64,000 nt of DNA from Palsa-1248 sp963737835 (GCA_963737835.1 CAVTUH010000001.1:3410001-3474000); one strand, 5' to 3'; shown: positions 18,940 through 28,127, counted from the stretch's first letter. Notes: generated by a model not told the origin, from the sequence alone. Program-made: numbers and translations.

Positions 18940-19858
18940 TCACGCGGAAGCGATCAGGACGGACGCTCTATGAACCCCGAGCACACGCGAGGCAACGGTG
19001 CCGACGAGGAACGCGCCAAAGGCGGGATGCTCGTGCGTGCCAACGGCAATGAGGTCGGCGTGCTCTTGCCGCGCCACTTCGAGCAAGCGGCTTGCCGGGT
19101 CGCCGCTCAAGTCGTGACAGCGCACCTGGACCCCAGCCGGTGCTCCGAGCGCCGAGACCATGCTGCCCAGGCGATCGGCGATTTCCTGCGCGTACGCCAC
19201 GTCGGCCGATAGCGCCCCCGCGCCGATTTGAGACATCAGTGGTCGGACGTGCACCAGGTGCAGCGATCCAGATGACCCCAGGCACTCGAGTGCGGCTCGA
19301 GCGGCTTTCTCGCTGGCTCGGCCGAAGGCAGTGCCCACGACCGCGCAAGTCGGCAACGCTCTGGCCAGTGGATCGACAGCGAGGACCGTGCGCCTGTTCT
19401 TGTTGGCTGCGCCGACCGGGGTCGGGCGCCCCCAAATCCTCTCGACCGCGGTGTGGCTCTTCAGGCCTACCAGGAGGAAGGACGTGCGGTCGTCACCTGC
19501 GATGTCGGCCAACACACCGGCGTGATGCCCACCGACGATGCCGACCGGCCAACGTCCTTCTGGTACGCCGAGTTCGACGAGCTGACGCTCGAATGCGCGC
19601 GAGCAAAGCGTCCACTTCCCGGGCGTCATAGTTTGCGCTGCTCTCACCCGTCCCGGACGCAGGTCGCCAGGCGTTGTCGACCACTCCGACAACGTACACG
19701 GCCCTCCCACTTCGTTGCGCAAAGAGTTGCGCGAGACGGATTGCACCGTTTGAGTCCCAAGTGCCACAGCTTCCCACGACAATCGGCGCGTCCACCGCGC
19801 TCGTTGGAGCCGCCGCCGCCGGCATGGGTCTGGGATAGGTGTCGTATCCGGTGGCCAT
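18940..19858 (-). CDS. Universal stress protein, frameshifted
   Basis: Tandem-type Usp of about 305 residues in two frames. The first frame (ATG at 19858, GAGGAG upstream) gives APIVVGSCGTWDSNGAIRLA and YVVGVVDNAW; the second takes over at about 19600 with RQLVELGVPEG and runs to TVLAVDPLARALP..VVGTAFGRASEKAARAALECL, HLVHVRP and the typical end HADLIAVGTHEHPAFGAFLVGTVASRVLGVHRASVLIAS (nucleotide-loop G-2X-G region with a His for Gly variant). One base change joins the frames. Divergent from a K+ channel gene. TGTCAGG box 3 lies 117 bases upstream. Confidence 0.8.
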
Positions 19859-19974
19859 TTGGGTATTCTCCTCGTCCGGAGGGACGTCATGAGGAGGGAA
19901 TGCGATCCTTGCGGGTCGTGACTGAAGGTCGTCATTGGGGAACGCCCTCGCTGTCGGGGCAGTGCATGGCTGGT

Positions 19975-19993
19975 TGTCGGCGGTCGCCTGACA
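19975..19993 (-). promoter_or_regulatory. TGTCAGG box 3 upstream of the second universal stress gene
   Basis: TGTCGGCGGTCGCCTGACA. Twelve of the outer bases fit the boxes at 3858-3876 and 8326-8344; the symmetry TGTC..GGCG..CGCC..GACA is partly kept. It lies between the divergent usp (start 19858) and potassium channel (start 20104) genes. Confidence 0.4.
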
Positions 19994-20103
19994 GCCTGCT
20001 CCGCCACAAGTCGTCCCTGTAGAGGGCCCGCACGGGCCTGGCATTACCCAAGACCACGCGCCACAATCTCTCAGCCCGTTCTCCAGCGTCCCGAGGGTTA
20101 CAC

Positions 20104-21165
20104 ATGAGGCGATGGTGGTCACACCGCATCGTACGCGCGCTCGCGTTTCTGACCGTCCTGGCCGTGCTCGGCATGATCGGCTACATGGCGATCGAGGGCT
20201 GGAGCGTCGGCGACGCGTTGTATATGGCCGTGGTGATCCTCTCAACGGTTGGCCTCGAAGCTCCTCATCCGCTCTCGCCGAGGGGTCGACTGTTCACCAT
20301 CGCGCTCATCGTCACCGGCGTCAGCGTCGCCGCGTACATCGTATCGGCCCTCGGCGAGTACGTGACAGGCGGTGTGATCACCGGCCTGTTCCGTCAGCGA
20401 CGCCTTGCACGCAGGATCGATCGCCTGTCCGGCCATTACATCGTGTGCGGATATGGGCGGGTCGGCCGACAGGTCACGGCGGACTTGCGCCAGCGTCGGT
20501 TTTCCGTCGTGGTGATTGAACGAACGCTTGCAGGCCCGGACACGAGTGACGAGCTGCTGATCACGGGCGACGCGAGCGATGATGCCGTCCTTCTGGGCGC
20601 CGGGATCACGAGGGCCCGCGGGCTCGTGGCAGCTACTGGAGACGATGCAACGAACCTGGTCATCACCCTTTCCGCACGTGCCCTTGCACCCGACCTCACG
20701 ATCCTCGCACGAGCGAGCGAGCCTGCGGCTGAAAGCAAGCTTCTGCGTGCGGGCGCGACGCACGTGGTCTCACCATACGCCATCGGTGGACACCGTATTG
20801 CGGCCGAGCTCCTCTCACCAGGAATTACTGCCTTCTTCGATACGGTCGTGCACGCGCAGGACCTCGACCTGAGGCTCGAGGTCGCTACGCTCGCCGACGA
20901 TAGTGTGTTGATTGGGCGCACCCTTGGCGACGCATTCCCGCCTACACAACACCGCCTCAACATCGTTGCGTTTCGGCGCGCGGGCGGCTCCGAGTTTGTG
21001 ACCAATCCACGACACGACACAGGGCTCGCAGCCGGCGACACCATCGTGGCGATCGGGCCGCAGAGTGCCATACAGCACATGGGCAGCCGTGCCGACGGCG
21101 CCGCCAGGCGACGAGTGCATGTCTCGAGCGAACGTCGCCACCGTCCCGCGGAACACGCTCGCTGA
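20104..21165 (+). CDS. Two-TM potassium channel with RCK (TrkA-N/TrkA-C) domain
   Basis: Kch/MthK-like channel of 353 residues. TM1 about 10-30, pore loop with ILSTVGLEAP (about 46-55), TM2 about 64-86. The filter TVGLE departs from TVGYG: Tyr and the last Gly are replaced, so selectivity for K+ is uncertain. RCK-N starts at HYIVCGYGRVGRQV (GXGXXG, about 113) and ends with KLLRAGATHVVSPYAIGGHR; a TrkA-C domain (about 255-325) includes IGRTLGDAF and GDTIVAIGP. The next gene encodes a second, channel-less RCK copy. Confidence 0.9.
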   Translation: MRRWWSHRIVRALAFLTVLAVLGMIGYMAIEGWSVGDALYMAVVILSTVGLEAPHPLSPRGRLFTIALIVTGVSVAAYIVSALGEYVTGGVITGLFRQRRLARRIDRLSGHYIVCGYGRVGRQVTADLRQRRFSVVVIERTLAGPDTSDELLITGDASDDAVLLGAGITRARGLVAATGDDATNLVITLSARALAPDLTILARASEPAAESKLLRAGATHVVSPYAIGGHRIAAELLSPGITAFFDTVVHAQDLDLRLEVATLADDSVLIGRTLGDAFPPTQHRLNIVAFRRAGGSEFVTNPRHDTGLAAGDTIVAIGPQSAIQHMGSRADGAARRRVHVSSERRHRPAEHAR

Positions 21166-21907
21166 GGCGCTATCGATGCCGCAGGCAACAACCGGACTCG
21201 CCGATCACTACATCATCTGTGGTTGCGGCCGCGTTGGGCGTGAGGTCGTCCTCGCCCTCCGACGCCGCAGTCGAGCTGTCGTGGCTATAGATGTCGATGC
21301 GCGGGCGTTCGCCGAGACACATCTGGCACACACCGTGACCGGAAGCGCGACAGATGACGCGATTTTGACGAGCGCTCACGTTGCGCATGCGCGTGGTCTG
21401 GTCGCCGCGACAGGAAGTGACGCTATCAATCTCTCGATCGCACTCTCAGCTCACGCGCTGAACCCAACGCTTCGGATCGTGGCCCGGGCGAACGGGCAGG
21501 AGTCAGAAGCCAAGCTCCTGCGCGCGGGAGCGACTCGAGTGGTTTCGCCGTATGCCATCGGCGCGCATCGGATGGCTACCCAGCTTGTCTCGCCAGGAAT
21601 CGTGGCGTTTCTCGACACCATTCGGGATGCCGAGCAAATCGACCTGTGGATGGAAGAGGCTACCCTCGCCGCGGGAAGCTCACTGGTCGGTCAAACGATC
21701 CTCGACGCCATGCCCCATCTGCCGGGACTTCCCAACCTCATCGCTGTCCGACGGGGAAGTGCAGGGCCCTTCATGACAGTCCCGCCTCCTGACCTACGGC
21801 TCGCGACGGGAGATACGTTGATCGTCGTGGGGTCGCGTGCACATCTGACTGACCTCATCGGTCGAGCAAGCCTCGTGGCCCCACCCACCGCCCGGCCGCC
21901 GACATGA
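21119..21907 (+). CDS. TrkA-N/TrkA-C (RCK) domain protein
   Basis: Cytoplasmic NAD(H)-binding-fold regulator of 262 residues with no membrane segment. HYIICGCGRVGREVV gives the GXGXXG loop; TrkA-C lies at about 175-250 (LVGQTILDA, GDTLIVVGSR). It overlaps the end of the channel gene, and stretches such as AKLLRAGAT.VVSPYAIG.HR.A..L.SPGI.AF.DT are almost identical to the channel's own RCK part, so it arose by tandem duplication. It probably assembles with the channel's RCK ring. Start uncertain: ATG at 21119 or 21176. Confidence 0.87.
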   Translation: MSRANVATVPRNTLAEALSMPQATTGLADHYIICGCGRVGREVVLALRRRSRAVVAIDVDARAFAETHLAHTVTGSATDDAILTSAHVAHARGLVAATGSDAINLSIALSAHALNPTLRIVARANGQESEAKLLRAGATRVVSPYAIGAHRMATQLVSPGIVAFLDTIRDAEQIDLWMEEATLAAGSSLVGQTILDAMPHLPGLPNLIAVRRGSAGPFMTVPPPDLRLATGDTLIVVGSRAHLTDLIGRASLVAPPTARPPT

Positions 21908-21997
21908 CCTGCGTTTTCTTACGCGATCCGCCACCGGCAGTCGGTGGTCGCCAGGGACGGTCGTGTCACACGGGCCTGGACGCGCAAGCCGCGTCCG

Positions 21998-22495
21998 TCA
22001 CAGGCGACTCATCGCCTTCATGGCCGCTGCTTTGAGCAGGCTGTCGTCCACGAGCGGACTCACGCCGATCGTCACGATCGCGACACCGCGACGGAACTCG
22101 ATGCTGTTGAGTTCCATCATCGGAGTCCGTTTGATGTCCGCCTCGTCGCCCAACTTGGGCACCGCCGTGATCGTGGTGCCTGCCATAGGCGTTGGCCCCC
22201 CCGGACGCACAACTTTTTGAAACTTGGCTTGGGCAGTGGGTACGTCAGCCATGACCCAATAGTGGATCTCCACATGGTTCGGCATCGCTGAGGGACCTTG
22301 GCCGGGCCGGCTGTACTGGCAGCTGGAGAAGCTGGCATTGGATTCGGTGTGCGTCATTGAGAGCGGCGGACCGATCACGGCAGTCGCGTCGTTCACCGAG
22401 ATCAGCTTGCATGCGTCCGGATTGGCCGGCAGCGCGGACCAGCCACCAATTGCCAACACTGCGACAAGCATCCCAAGAGGCGCTGTGCGAATCAT
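21998..22495 (-). CDS. Secreted protein, DUF3558-like
   Basis: 165-residue exported protein. Signal peptide about 1-24 (RTAPLGMLVAVLAIGGWSALPA). The mature part begins NPDACKLISVNDATAVIG with a second Cys in SSCQYSRPG, the pattern of DUF3558-like proteins (C-K-L..., then C-x-Y). Start ATG at 22495 has GGGAG upstream. It stands alone between the RCK gene and a truncated methyltransferase. Function unknown. Confidence 0.55.
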   Translation of the reverse strand: MIRTAPLGMLVAVLAIGGWSALPANPDACKLISVNDATAVIGPPLSMTHTESNASFSSCQYSRPGQGPSAMPNHVEIHYWVMADVPTAQAKFQKVVRPGGPTPMAGTTITAVPKLGDEADIKRTPMMELNSIEFRRGVAIVTIGVSPLVDDSLLKAAAMKAMSRL

Positions 22496-22773
22496 GCTGC
22501 TCTCCCTTGACAAGGTCGTCCAGCAGAACGGCCCTACCTAGAGCTCGGTGTGAGCGATCTACTCGCGAGGACAAGATGGCCGTCCGTCATCCGCGTCGCT
22601 AGAATGGCCAGCAAGGACCGCGATCCAAAGCAGAACTGCACCGATGCTGACGCGCTCCCAAATTGATGCTCGATTTACGGCAGCCTTCCTTCAACGTCGC
22701 GACTGGACTATACAATGGGCGTGCTACAGCTGCGGAGTTGGCGCACGGCCGGAGAACAACTTCTCAGCGCACC

Positions 22774-23346
22774 ATGACGAACCTTTATCTCCGGACCATT
22801 TACGCAGCCCTCGCCGGCGCCATGGGGTTCTTTGCCGTCATCTTCATCCCCGCATGGACACTCGACTACTGGCAGGGTTGGGCATTCTTTCTGACACTCA
22901 TGGTCTCGACGACCCTCGTCACGATTTATATGGCCCGCAACGACAAGCGGCTCCTCGAGAGCCGTTTGCGCATGGGCCCGACCGTCGAGAAAACAGCGGC
23001 GCAAAGAATCATCACATCCGTCAGCCGGCTGGTGGTCCCTGCAGTGTTCGTGATCATGCCGCTCGACCATCGGTTCGGCTGGTCCCCCGGTGTGCCTGCG
23101 CAACTTTCGATACTCGGTGACATACTCGGCGCCCTCGGGATTCTTATCTACTTCCTCGTGGTCAGGGAGAACCGCTTCGCGGCTGCAACGGTAGACGTCG
23201 TCGAAGGGCAAACGGTCGTGTCGACCGGCCCCTATGCGATCGTCCGGCACCCAATGTATGCCGGCGGCCTAGCCCCTGGTGTAACCGCGCTCCGCCCGCA
23301 ATGTTCGAAAAGGGTCCTAACCTCATTCGCCTCTCCGCTCCCATGA
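22774..23346 (+). pseudogene. Isoprenylcysteine carboxyl methyltransferase-like protein, 3' end lost
   Basis: Membrane methyltransferase (ICMT/PEMT fold) remnant. The intact part has four hydrophobic segments and ends in VVSTGPYAIVRHPMYAGG, the family's conserved core. The remaining C-terminal third, with two membrane segments and the second substrate motif, is absent: from about 23275 the frame becomes unrelated and runs into the start of the amidohydrolase gene at 23343. The break is exactly after the RHPMY motif. Likely a deletion that joined the methyltransferase to sequence just upstream of the amidohydrolase; the protein should not work. Confidence 0.72.
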
Positions 23347-25106
23347 ACAAACCCGCGCTCGCAATCCTTGCATACCTCTCGTCCCTGTCCTTGCTGACCG
23401 CGGGGTGCGCCGCGCGCGTTGCCCCGGCCGACATGGTCCTGCGCAACAGCAAGGTCGTTACGATGGACTCGACTAGCCCCGAAGGCCAGGCGGTCGCGAT
23501 CACTGGCGATCGGATCACTGCTGTCGGGTCCGACGCCGAGATCGGGCGCTACGTCGGCCCCGGCACCAAGGTCATCGACCTCCAGGGCCACCTCGCCATC
23601 CCCGGGTTCGTCGAGTCGCACGGCCACTTCACCGGATTGGGCAGGGGGCTCACTGAGCTGGACCTGATGGGCGTGCCTTCATGGCAGCGGATCGCGAAGA
23701 TGGTCGGTGACGGCGCCAAGACCGCGAAGCCGGGCGCGTGGATCCAGGGGCGCGGCTGGCACCAGGAGAAGTGGAACGTCTCCCCTGGACGCGTCGTGAA
23801 AGGCTTCCAGACGAACGATCTGATCAACCAAGCGGCGCCGAAGAATCCCGTGGTCCTCGAGCACGCGAGCGGTCACGCACTGATTGCGAATGACGTGGCG
23901 CTTCGACTGGCGGGCATCGGCCCCGCCACCCCGAACCCTGCCGGGGGTGAGATCATCAAGGACGAGGGTGGACGGCCGACTGGCGTCCTCGTGGACGGCG
24001 CGCAGGTGCTCGTCGGGCGGGCCCTCGCAAAAAACCTGGCTACGCGCACGCCAGCGGAGGTCGACGCCGACTTCCGCCGCCAGGTCTTGCTCGCCGCGCA
24101 GAACGCGGTCGCCAACGGCGTGACGAGCTTCCAGGACATGGGAGAGTCGTTCGCGACCATCAATGCGATCAAGAAGATCGTCGACGAGGGGCACATGCCG
24201 CTCCGCCTCTACATTCTGGTGGGCCGGGACGAAGTGCGACCCAATGACGTCGATTCCCTCGTGGCGCATCGGATGGTCGACTACGGCAACGGCCATCTAA
24301 CCGTGCGCGCGATCGGTGAGGTCACGGCAGACGGCGCACTCGGTTCGAGGAGCGCCTGGATGCTCAAGCCGTACGACGACGACCCGACGAATACGGGCCT
24401 CAACGTCACGCCAATGCCGCGGATCAAAGAGATCGCAGAGATCGGGATCGCGCACGGGTTCCAGATCTCCGTACACGCGATCGGCGATCGCGCCAACAGG
24501 GAAACGCTCGACACGTACCAAGCAGTCTTCGAGGAACACCACGTCAAGGGCGACACGCTGCGCTGGCGCATCGAGCATGCCCAGCACCTGAATCCCACAG
24601 ACATCCCACGGTTCGCTCAGCTTGGCGTGGTGGCCTCAATGCAGGGCATCCACGCCTGCTCCGACGCCCCGTACGTCATCCCTCGGCTCGGCGAAGAGCG
24701 CGCGAAGGAGGGTGCCTACGTGTGGCAGTCGCTCTGGAAGACCGGCGCCGTGGTCACGAACGGGACCGACGTCCCCGTCGAAGCCATCAGTCCCATCGCG
24801 TCGTTCCATTGCAGCGTGACGCGCGACAGAGTCGGCACGGATTCGGCGTTCTTCCCGGAAGAAAAGCTCACTCGGGAGCAGGCGCTCAAGACATACACAT
24901 TGAACGGCGCGTACGTCGCGTTTCAGGAGCGTGAGAGTGGCTCGCTGGCGCCCGGCAGGTATGCGGACATCACGGTCCTCGACCACGACATCATGACTGT
25001 TCCGCCCGACTCGATCCTCGGGACGAAGGTCCTGTACACGATCGTCGGCGGCAAGGTCGTGTACACGGTCGGACAGTTCGCTAGCGCGCCGGCGCCGGCG
25101 CAGTGA
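23343..25106 (+). CDS. YtcJ-like amidohydrolase, lipoprotein
   Basis: Metal-dependent hydrolase of the amidohydrolase superfamily, 587 residues. The start MNKPALAILAYLSSLSLLTAGC is a lipoprotein signal peptide with lipobox LTAGC. Metal ligands: ESHGHF (H-x-H after the first strand), a His in QISVHAIGDRA and in IEHAQHL, and TNGTDVPVE for the Asp. C-terminal LAPGRYADITVLDHDI closes the beta sandwich as usual. Substrate not predictable. Its promoter may have been lost or replaced by the deletion upstream. The ATG at 23343 is chosen because the signal peptide begins there. Confidence 0.9.
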   Translation: MNKPALAILAYLSSLSLLTAGCAARVAPADMVLRNSKVVTMDSTSPEGQAVAITGDRITAVGSDAEIGRYVGPGTKVIDLQGHLAIPGFVESHGHFTGLGRGLTELDLMGVPSWQRIAKMVGDGAKTAKPGAWIQGRGWHQEKWNVSPGRVVKGFQTNDLINQAAPKNPVVLEHASGHALIANDVALRLAGIGPATPNPAGGEIIKDEGGRPTGVLVDGAQVLVGRALAKNLATRTPAEVDADFRRQVLLAAQNAVANGVTSFQDMGESFATINAIKKIVDEGHMPLRLYILVGRDEVRPNDVDSLVAHRMVDYGNGHLTVRAIGEVTADGALGSRSAWMLKPYDDDPTNTGLNVTPMPRIKEIAEIGIAHGFQISVHAIGDRANRETLDTYQAVFEEHHVKGDTLRWRIEHAQHLNPTDIPRFAQLGVVASMQGIHACSDAPYVIPRLGEERAKEGAYVWQSLWKTGAVVTNGTDVPVEAISPIASFHCSVTRDRVGTDSAFFPEEKLTREQALKTYTLNGAYVAFQERESGSLAPGRYADITVLDHDIMTVPPDSILGTKVLYTIVGGKVVYTVGQFASAPAPAQ

Positions 25107-25352
25107 GGGGTGCGGGCGTGCAGGTGGCTGGTGACTAGTGAGCTAACCGCGAGGTCGGTCCTACTGAGCGGTGGCCGGCATCGACGGTTGGTTTCAGCCC
25201 TCGGCTGAGTCTGCCTTTGCACGCCTGCCTTGACACCCGGCGCAAAGATGGGAGCTTCGCCGTCTGACGTCCCGTCGCAATGCGCTACTCCATCCCAGGG
25301 GTGGGGCAGGAGCACCACGCGGCGCGGATCGCAGGCTTACCCGCGCGGCTGC

Positions 25353-25739
25353 TCATCGCACGACAATGGTCCCGTGCATGAAAGGATGAATGTGGCAGGT
25401 GTAGTTGTACGTCCCTGCTGTCGGGAACGTCCGCGCAATGTCCACATTCGCATTGTCCCCCGTGATGTCGGCCGGAGCGCCCGAGGTCGCAAAGAACACG
25501 TTGTGCGCGACCGAGCCAAACGCGAAGGTCACTGTCGCGCCGGCTTGCACGACGAGTGTGTCGGGGCCGAACATCAGCGACGGCGTGGCCGCGACGGTCA
25601 TGCCAGTTGGTCCAGTAGTGGGCGGCGCCGAAACGGGTGACGTGGGGCTGCCTGAATTGCCCCCGCAGGCGACGACGCCGGCAGTCGCGACAATGCCGAT
25701 TGCAGAGCGGAGGCATGAAGAAAGCGTGGATTTGCGCAT
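25353..25739 (-). CDS. Plastocyanin-like cupredoxin lipoprotein
   Basis: Type I copper electron carrier, 128 residues. Signal peptide with lipobox VVACGG (Cys about 25), a Pro/Thr/Ser linker (about 28-45), then a cupredoxin fold. Copper ligands visible: His in VAHNVFF, and Cys-His-(x)-His/Met in YTCHIHPFMHG (C, H and M spaced as in plastocyanin/azurin relatives). Monocistronic. It could donate electrons to a terminal oxidase or nitrite reductase, none of which is in the window. Confidence 0.92.
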   Translation of the reverse strand: MRKSTLSSCLRSAIGIVATAGVVACGGNSGSPTSPVSAPPTTGPTGMTVAATPSLMFGPDTLVVQAGATVTFAFGSVAHNVFFATSGAPADITGDNANVDIARTFPTAGTYNYTCHIHPFMHGTIVVR

Positions 25740-26126
25740 GGCGATTCACCAAATGGCGGATTGTGAGATCGAGAGGTATGACGACGAAGGTTGGCAGCGT
25801 ACGCGCGCAATGTCGGGCCCGACGGCATGCTTCAACGTGGCGACAGGAGGCCGACACCTCTCGCTGCCTGCGCGGAATGAAAACGACCTCGATCTCGATC
25901 CGGAGGCATTTGTTGTGAACGACTAGTGCGGCGGGGCGGACAACTAGTCCGCGGCGGCGGTCGGATCAGGAGCCTTAGCGACCTCGAGTTCCAGCTCGAG
26001 CGTGTTCGCCTATTTGGCCGCGGAGCGGCCAAATAGGGAGTAGCGAAGCAGAAAGTAAAAGTAGACGAACGGCAACAACGGCCCCCAAAAGGCGTGAGCG
26101 CTATGGGGCCGCGCTGATCGTGACCA
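25740..26126. other. Intergenic stretch, no gene recognised
   Basis: 387 bases between the cupredoxin and a serine hydrolase. Open frames here look like shadows. It holds the cupredoxin promoter region and the strong hairpin at 26009-26037; nothing else was recognised. Confidence 0.5.
26009..26037 (-). terminator. Hairpin terminator after the serine hydrolase
   Basis: Perfect 13-bp arms CCTATTTGGCCGC and GCGGCCAAATAGG with a GGA loop, 90 bases after the serine hydrolase stop. A related hairpin core (TTTTTGG..CCAAAAA) lies at 60233-60257. Confidence 0.65.
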
Positions 26127-27332
26127 CTACCGCCGGTCGGTCACCGCGTCGCCAATGCGTTGCAGCACCTGTCCCCGCAGGGAAGGTCGCCCGGGGAGGA
26201 TGTTCCAGGAGTTGAAGACGACGACCATGTCGTCGTCCGGCATGATGATCGGCGCTTGCCCACCAAAGCCTGATCCCGCCCAATACCAGCGCGTCGAGTC
26301 GCGCGGGTTGGGGTAGAGCCACCAGGCGAGCCCGTAGCGCGCGGACTTGGGACCGCTGCCGGTCGCGATGGCGGGGGTGATCAATGTGTGTACCCATTCA
26401 GGTGAGACGATTCGCAGACCGTCCCAGCTGCCATTCCGCAGGAACAGGTACCAGATCTTGGCCAGGTCGCGCGTCTCCAGGTAGAGGCCACCCTCGGTGT
26501 CGACCAGCCCCGTCGGCGTGCGCTTCCAGAACCAACGATCAATGCCGAGCGGCGCGAAGAGGTGACGCGCGGCGTACTCCTCGATGTCCATCCCCGTCGC
26601 GCGGCGAAAGACGCGGGCGAGCAGCACGGTCGCGCCGCTGTTGTAGTTGAACGTCGTGCCCGGCTCCGCGGCCATGGGGCGATCAATGGTGAACTTCGCC
26701 CAGTCGCTGCTCTCCTCGAGCTGAGTCGCGGTGTTCTTGGGGTCCGTATACGGAAGGTTTTCCTTCCAATCGAGGCCGGCGGTCATCGTCAAGAGATGAC
26801 GGACCGTCATGCGGCGCTTCCGCGCGTCAATGTTGGCTACGGCCGTCGTGTCGAAGAACGTGAGGACGGGCGTATCAATGCTCGGAAAATCGCCGCGCGT
26901 CACAGCGACGCCGATCACTACCGAGGTGACGGTCTTCGTGACGGACTGCTCGGTGTGGAGATCGCCACCGCGATAGAACGGATGCCACCACGGGTTGTAG
27001 TAGTTGTACGGTCCGGTGAAGTCGTGAGCGTTGAGCGGTCCGGTGACAGCGACGGAGTCGGCGTACGCACGGGTGTAGTCCTGATGGTAGCTCCGGTCGT
27101 AGACGAGCTTTCCGTGACGGATGACGACCATGCGGTCGACGTAGCCGTACTTACCGGCGGCAACCTCAGCGTCAATGCTGTCGAGAACCGCGACGTTGAC
27201 TCCGACCGAAGAGGGTGTCGCGGTCGGCCATTGTTTCGTCGGCCACGACGTCTGCGCCCGGCTGGGAGAGGTGATGCCGATCGCCAGCAGGCCGGCGAGA
27301 GTGAGCGCCAGTGTCGGTCGGTGCCATCGCAT
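26127..27332 (-). CDS. Serine hydrolase, class C beta-lactamase family
   Basis: Exported hydrolase of 401 residues. Signal peptide about 1-26 (LALTLAGLLAIGITSPSRAQ). Catalytic S-x-x-K is SVTK at 130-133; YNSG at 230-233 provides the second motif (Y-x-N family variant); GSGFGGQ near 355 is the third-box region. This subfamily (EstB/DAC-like) mostly acts on esters or D-amino-acid amides, so antibiotic resistance is not implied. ATG at 27332 is preceded by GGAGA. Divergent from inorganic pyrophosphatase. Confidence 0.9.
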   Translation of the reverse strand: MRWHRPTLALTLAGLLAIGITSPSRAQTSWPTKQWPTATPSSVGVNVAVLDSIDAEVAAGKYGYVDRMVVIRHGKLVYDRSYHQDYTRAYADSVAVTGPLNAHDFTGPYNYYNPWWHPFYRGGDLHTEQSVTKTVTSVVIGVAVTRGDFPSIDTPVLTFFDTTAVANIDARKRRMTVRHLLTMTAGLDWKENLPYTDPKNTATQLEESSDWAKFTIDRPMAAEPGTTFNYNSGATVLLARVFRRATGMDIEEYAARHLFAPLGIDRWFWKRTPTGLVDTEGGLYLETRDLAKIWYLFLRNGSWDGLRIVSPEWVHTLITPAIATGSGPKSARYGLAWWLYPNPRDSTRWYWAGSGFGGQAPIIMPDDDMVVVFNSWNILPGRPSLRGQVLQRIGDAVTDRR

Positions 27333-27578
27333 CGCAATGCGTCTCCAGCAAATGTGAACCGCAGGCTGACCACGCCGAGGGCAGTCTACCTCCGCCCACC
27401 TCGACTCGCTAGGACGGCAAGTAATAGTGCAGGCGGTCGGCCTCCCCTCCCGGTTCAGTACGGCGATTATCTGGGCTCCTGCTGATGGCCGGCTATGTGC
27501 CGCAAGGCAGAGGGCATACGCCTTGAGGGAATGTGGTGACCGACTTGGCAGTAATGATTGCCTAAACCGGAGGTTCAG

Positions 27579-28127
27579 GTGGCGCATGCCTGGCACGACA
27601 TCCCGCCGGGGGACGGCCTGCCGCAGGAGTTCACCGCGGTGATCGAAATTCCCTTGCATTCGAGCGTCAAATACGAGCTGGACAAGGCGAGCGGGCTGAT
27701 CAAGATGGATCGTGTCTTGTATTCGGCCGTGTATTATCCCGCCAACTACGGGTTCATTCCCCAGACGCTGGCAGAAGACGATGACCCTCTTGATGTGCTG
27801 GTTCTCTGCCAGGAGAGTGTCGTGCCCCTCACTCTGGTGAAGGCACGGACGATTGGTCTCATGGCCATGATCGATACCGGGAAGATGGACCACAAAATCA
27901 TCGCGGTCGCCACAGCCGATCCCGAATTTGATGGGTATCGTGAGGCCGCGGACATGCCGCCGCATCGCCTGCTCATGCTTCGCCGCTTCTTTCAGGACTA
28001 CAAACAACTCGAAGGGAAGGCGGTCGAGGTGGACGCGATTCAACCGGCGGAGAAGGCATTCCCAATCATTCAGGGCGCGCTTCAACGGTACCGGGCAATG
28101 CGAGAACGGCAGATTGAGGCGAAGTAG
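27579..28127 (+). CDS. ppa: Inorganic pyrophosphatase (family I)
   Basis: Hydrolyses PPi to phosphate. 182 residues. Family motifs: VIEIPLHSSVKYELD, YPANYGFIPQTLAEDDDPLDVLVL with the D-x-D-P-x-D metal site, and LEGKAVEVD...A.KA near the end. A GTG start at 27579 is chosen since GGAGG sits six bases upstream. Soluble, single domain. Convergent with the LVIVD protein downstream. Confidence 0.95.
   Translation: MAHAWHDIPPGDGLPQEFTAVIEIPLHSSVKYELDKASGLIKMDRVLYSAVYYPANYGFIPQTLAEDDDPLDVLVLCQESVVPLTLVKARTIGLMAMIDTGKMDHKIIAVATADPEFDGYREAADMPPHRLLMLRRFFQDYKQLEGKAVEVDAIQPAEKAFPIIQGALQRYRAMRERQIEAK

Noticed and set aside
26127..27332. Beta-lactam resistance gene
   Set aside because: SxxK and YNS are shared by many esterases and amidases of this fold; the sequence gives no sign of a true AmpC.
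26127..28085. A long leftward frame of 652 residues that extends the serine hydrolase
   Set aside because: The N-terminal 250 residues are the reverse strand of the pyrophosphatase gene; the hydrolase starts with a signal peptide at 27332.
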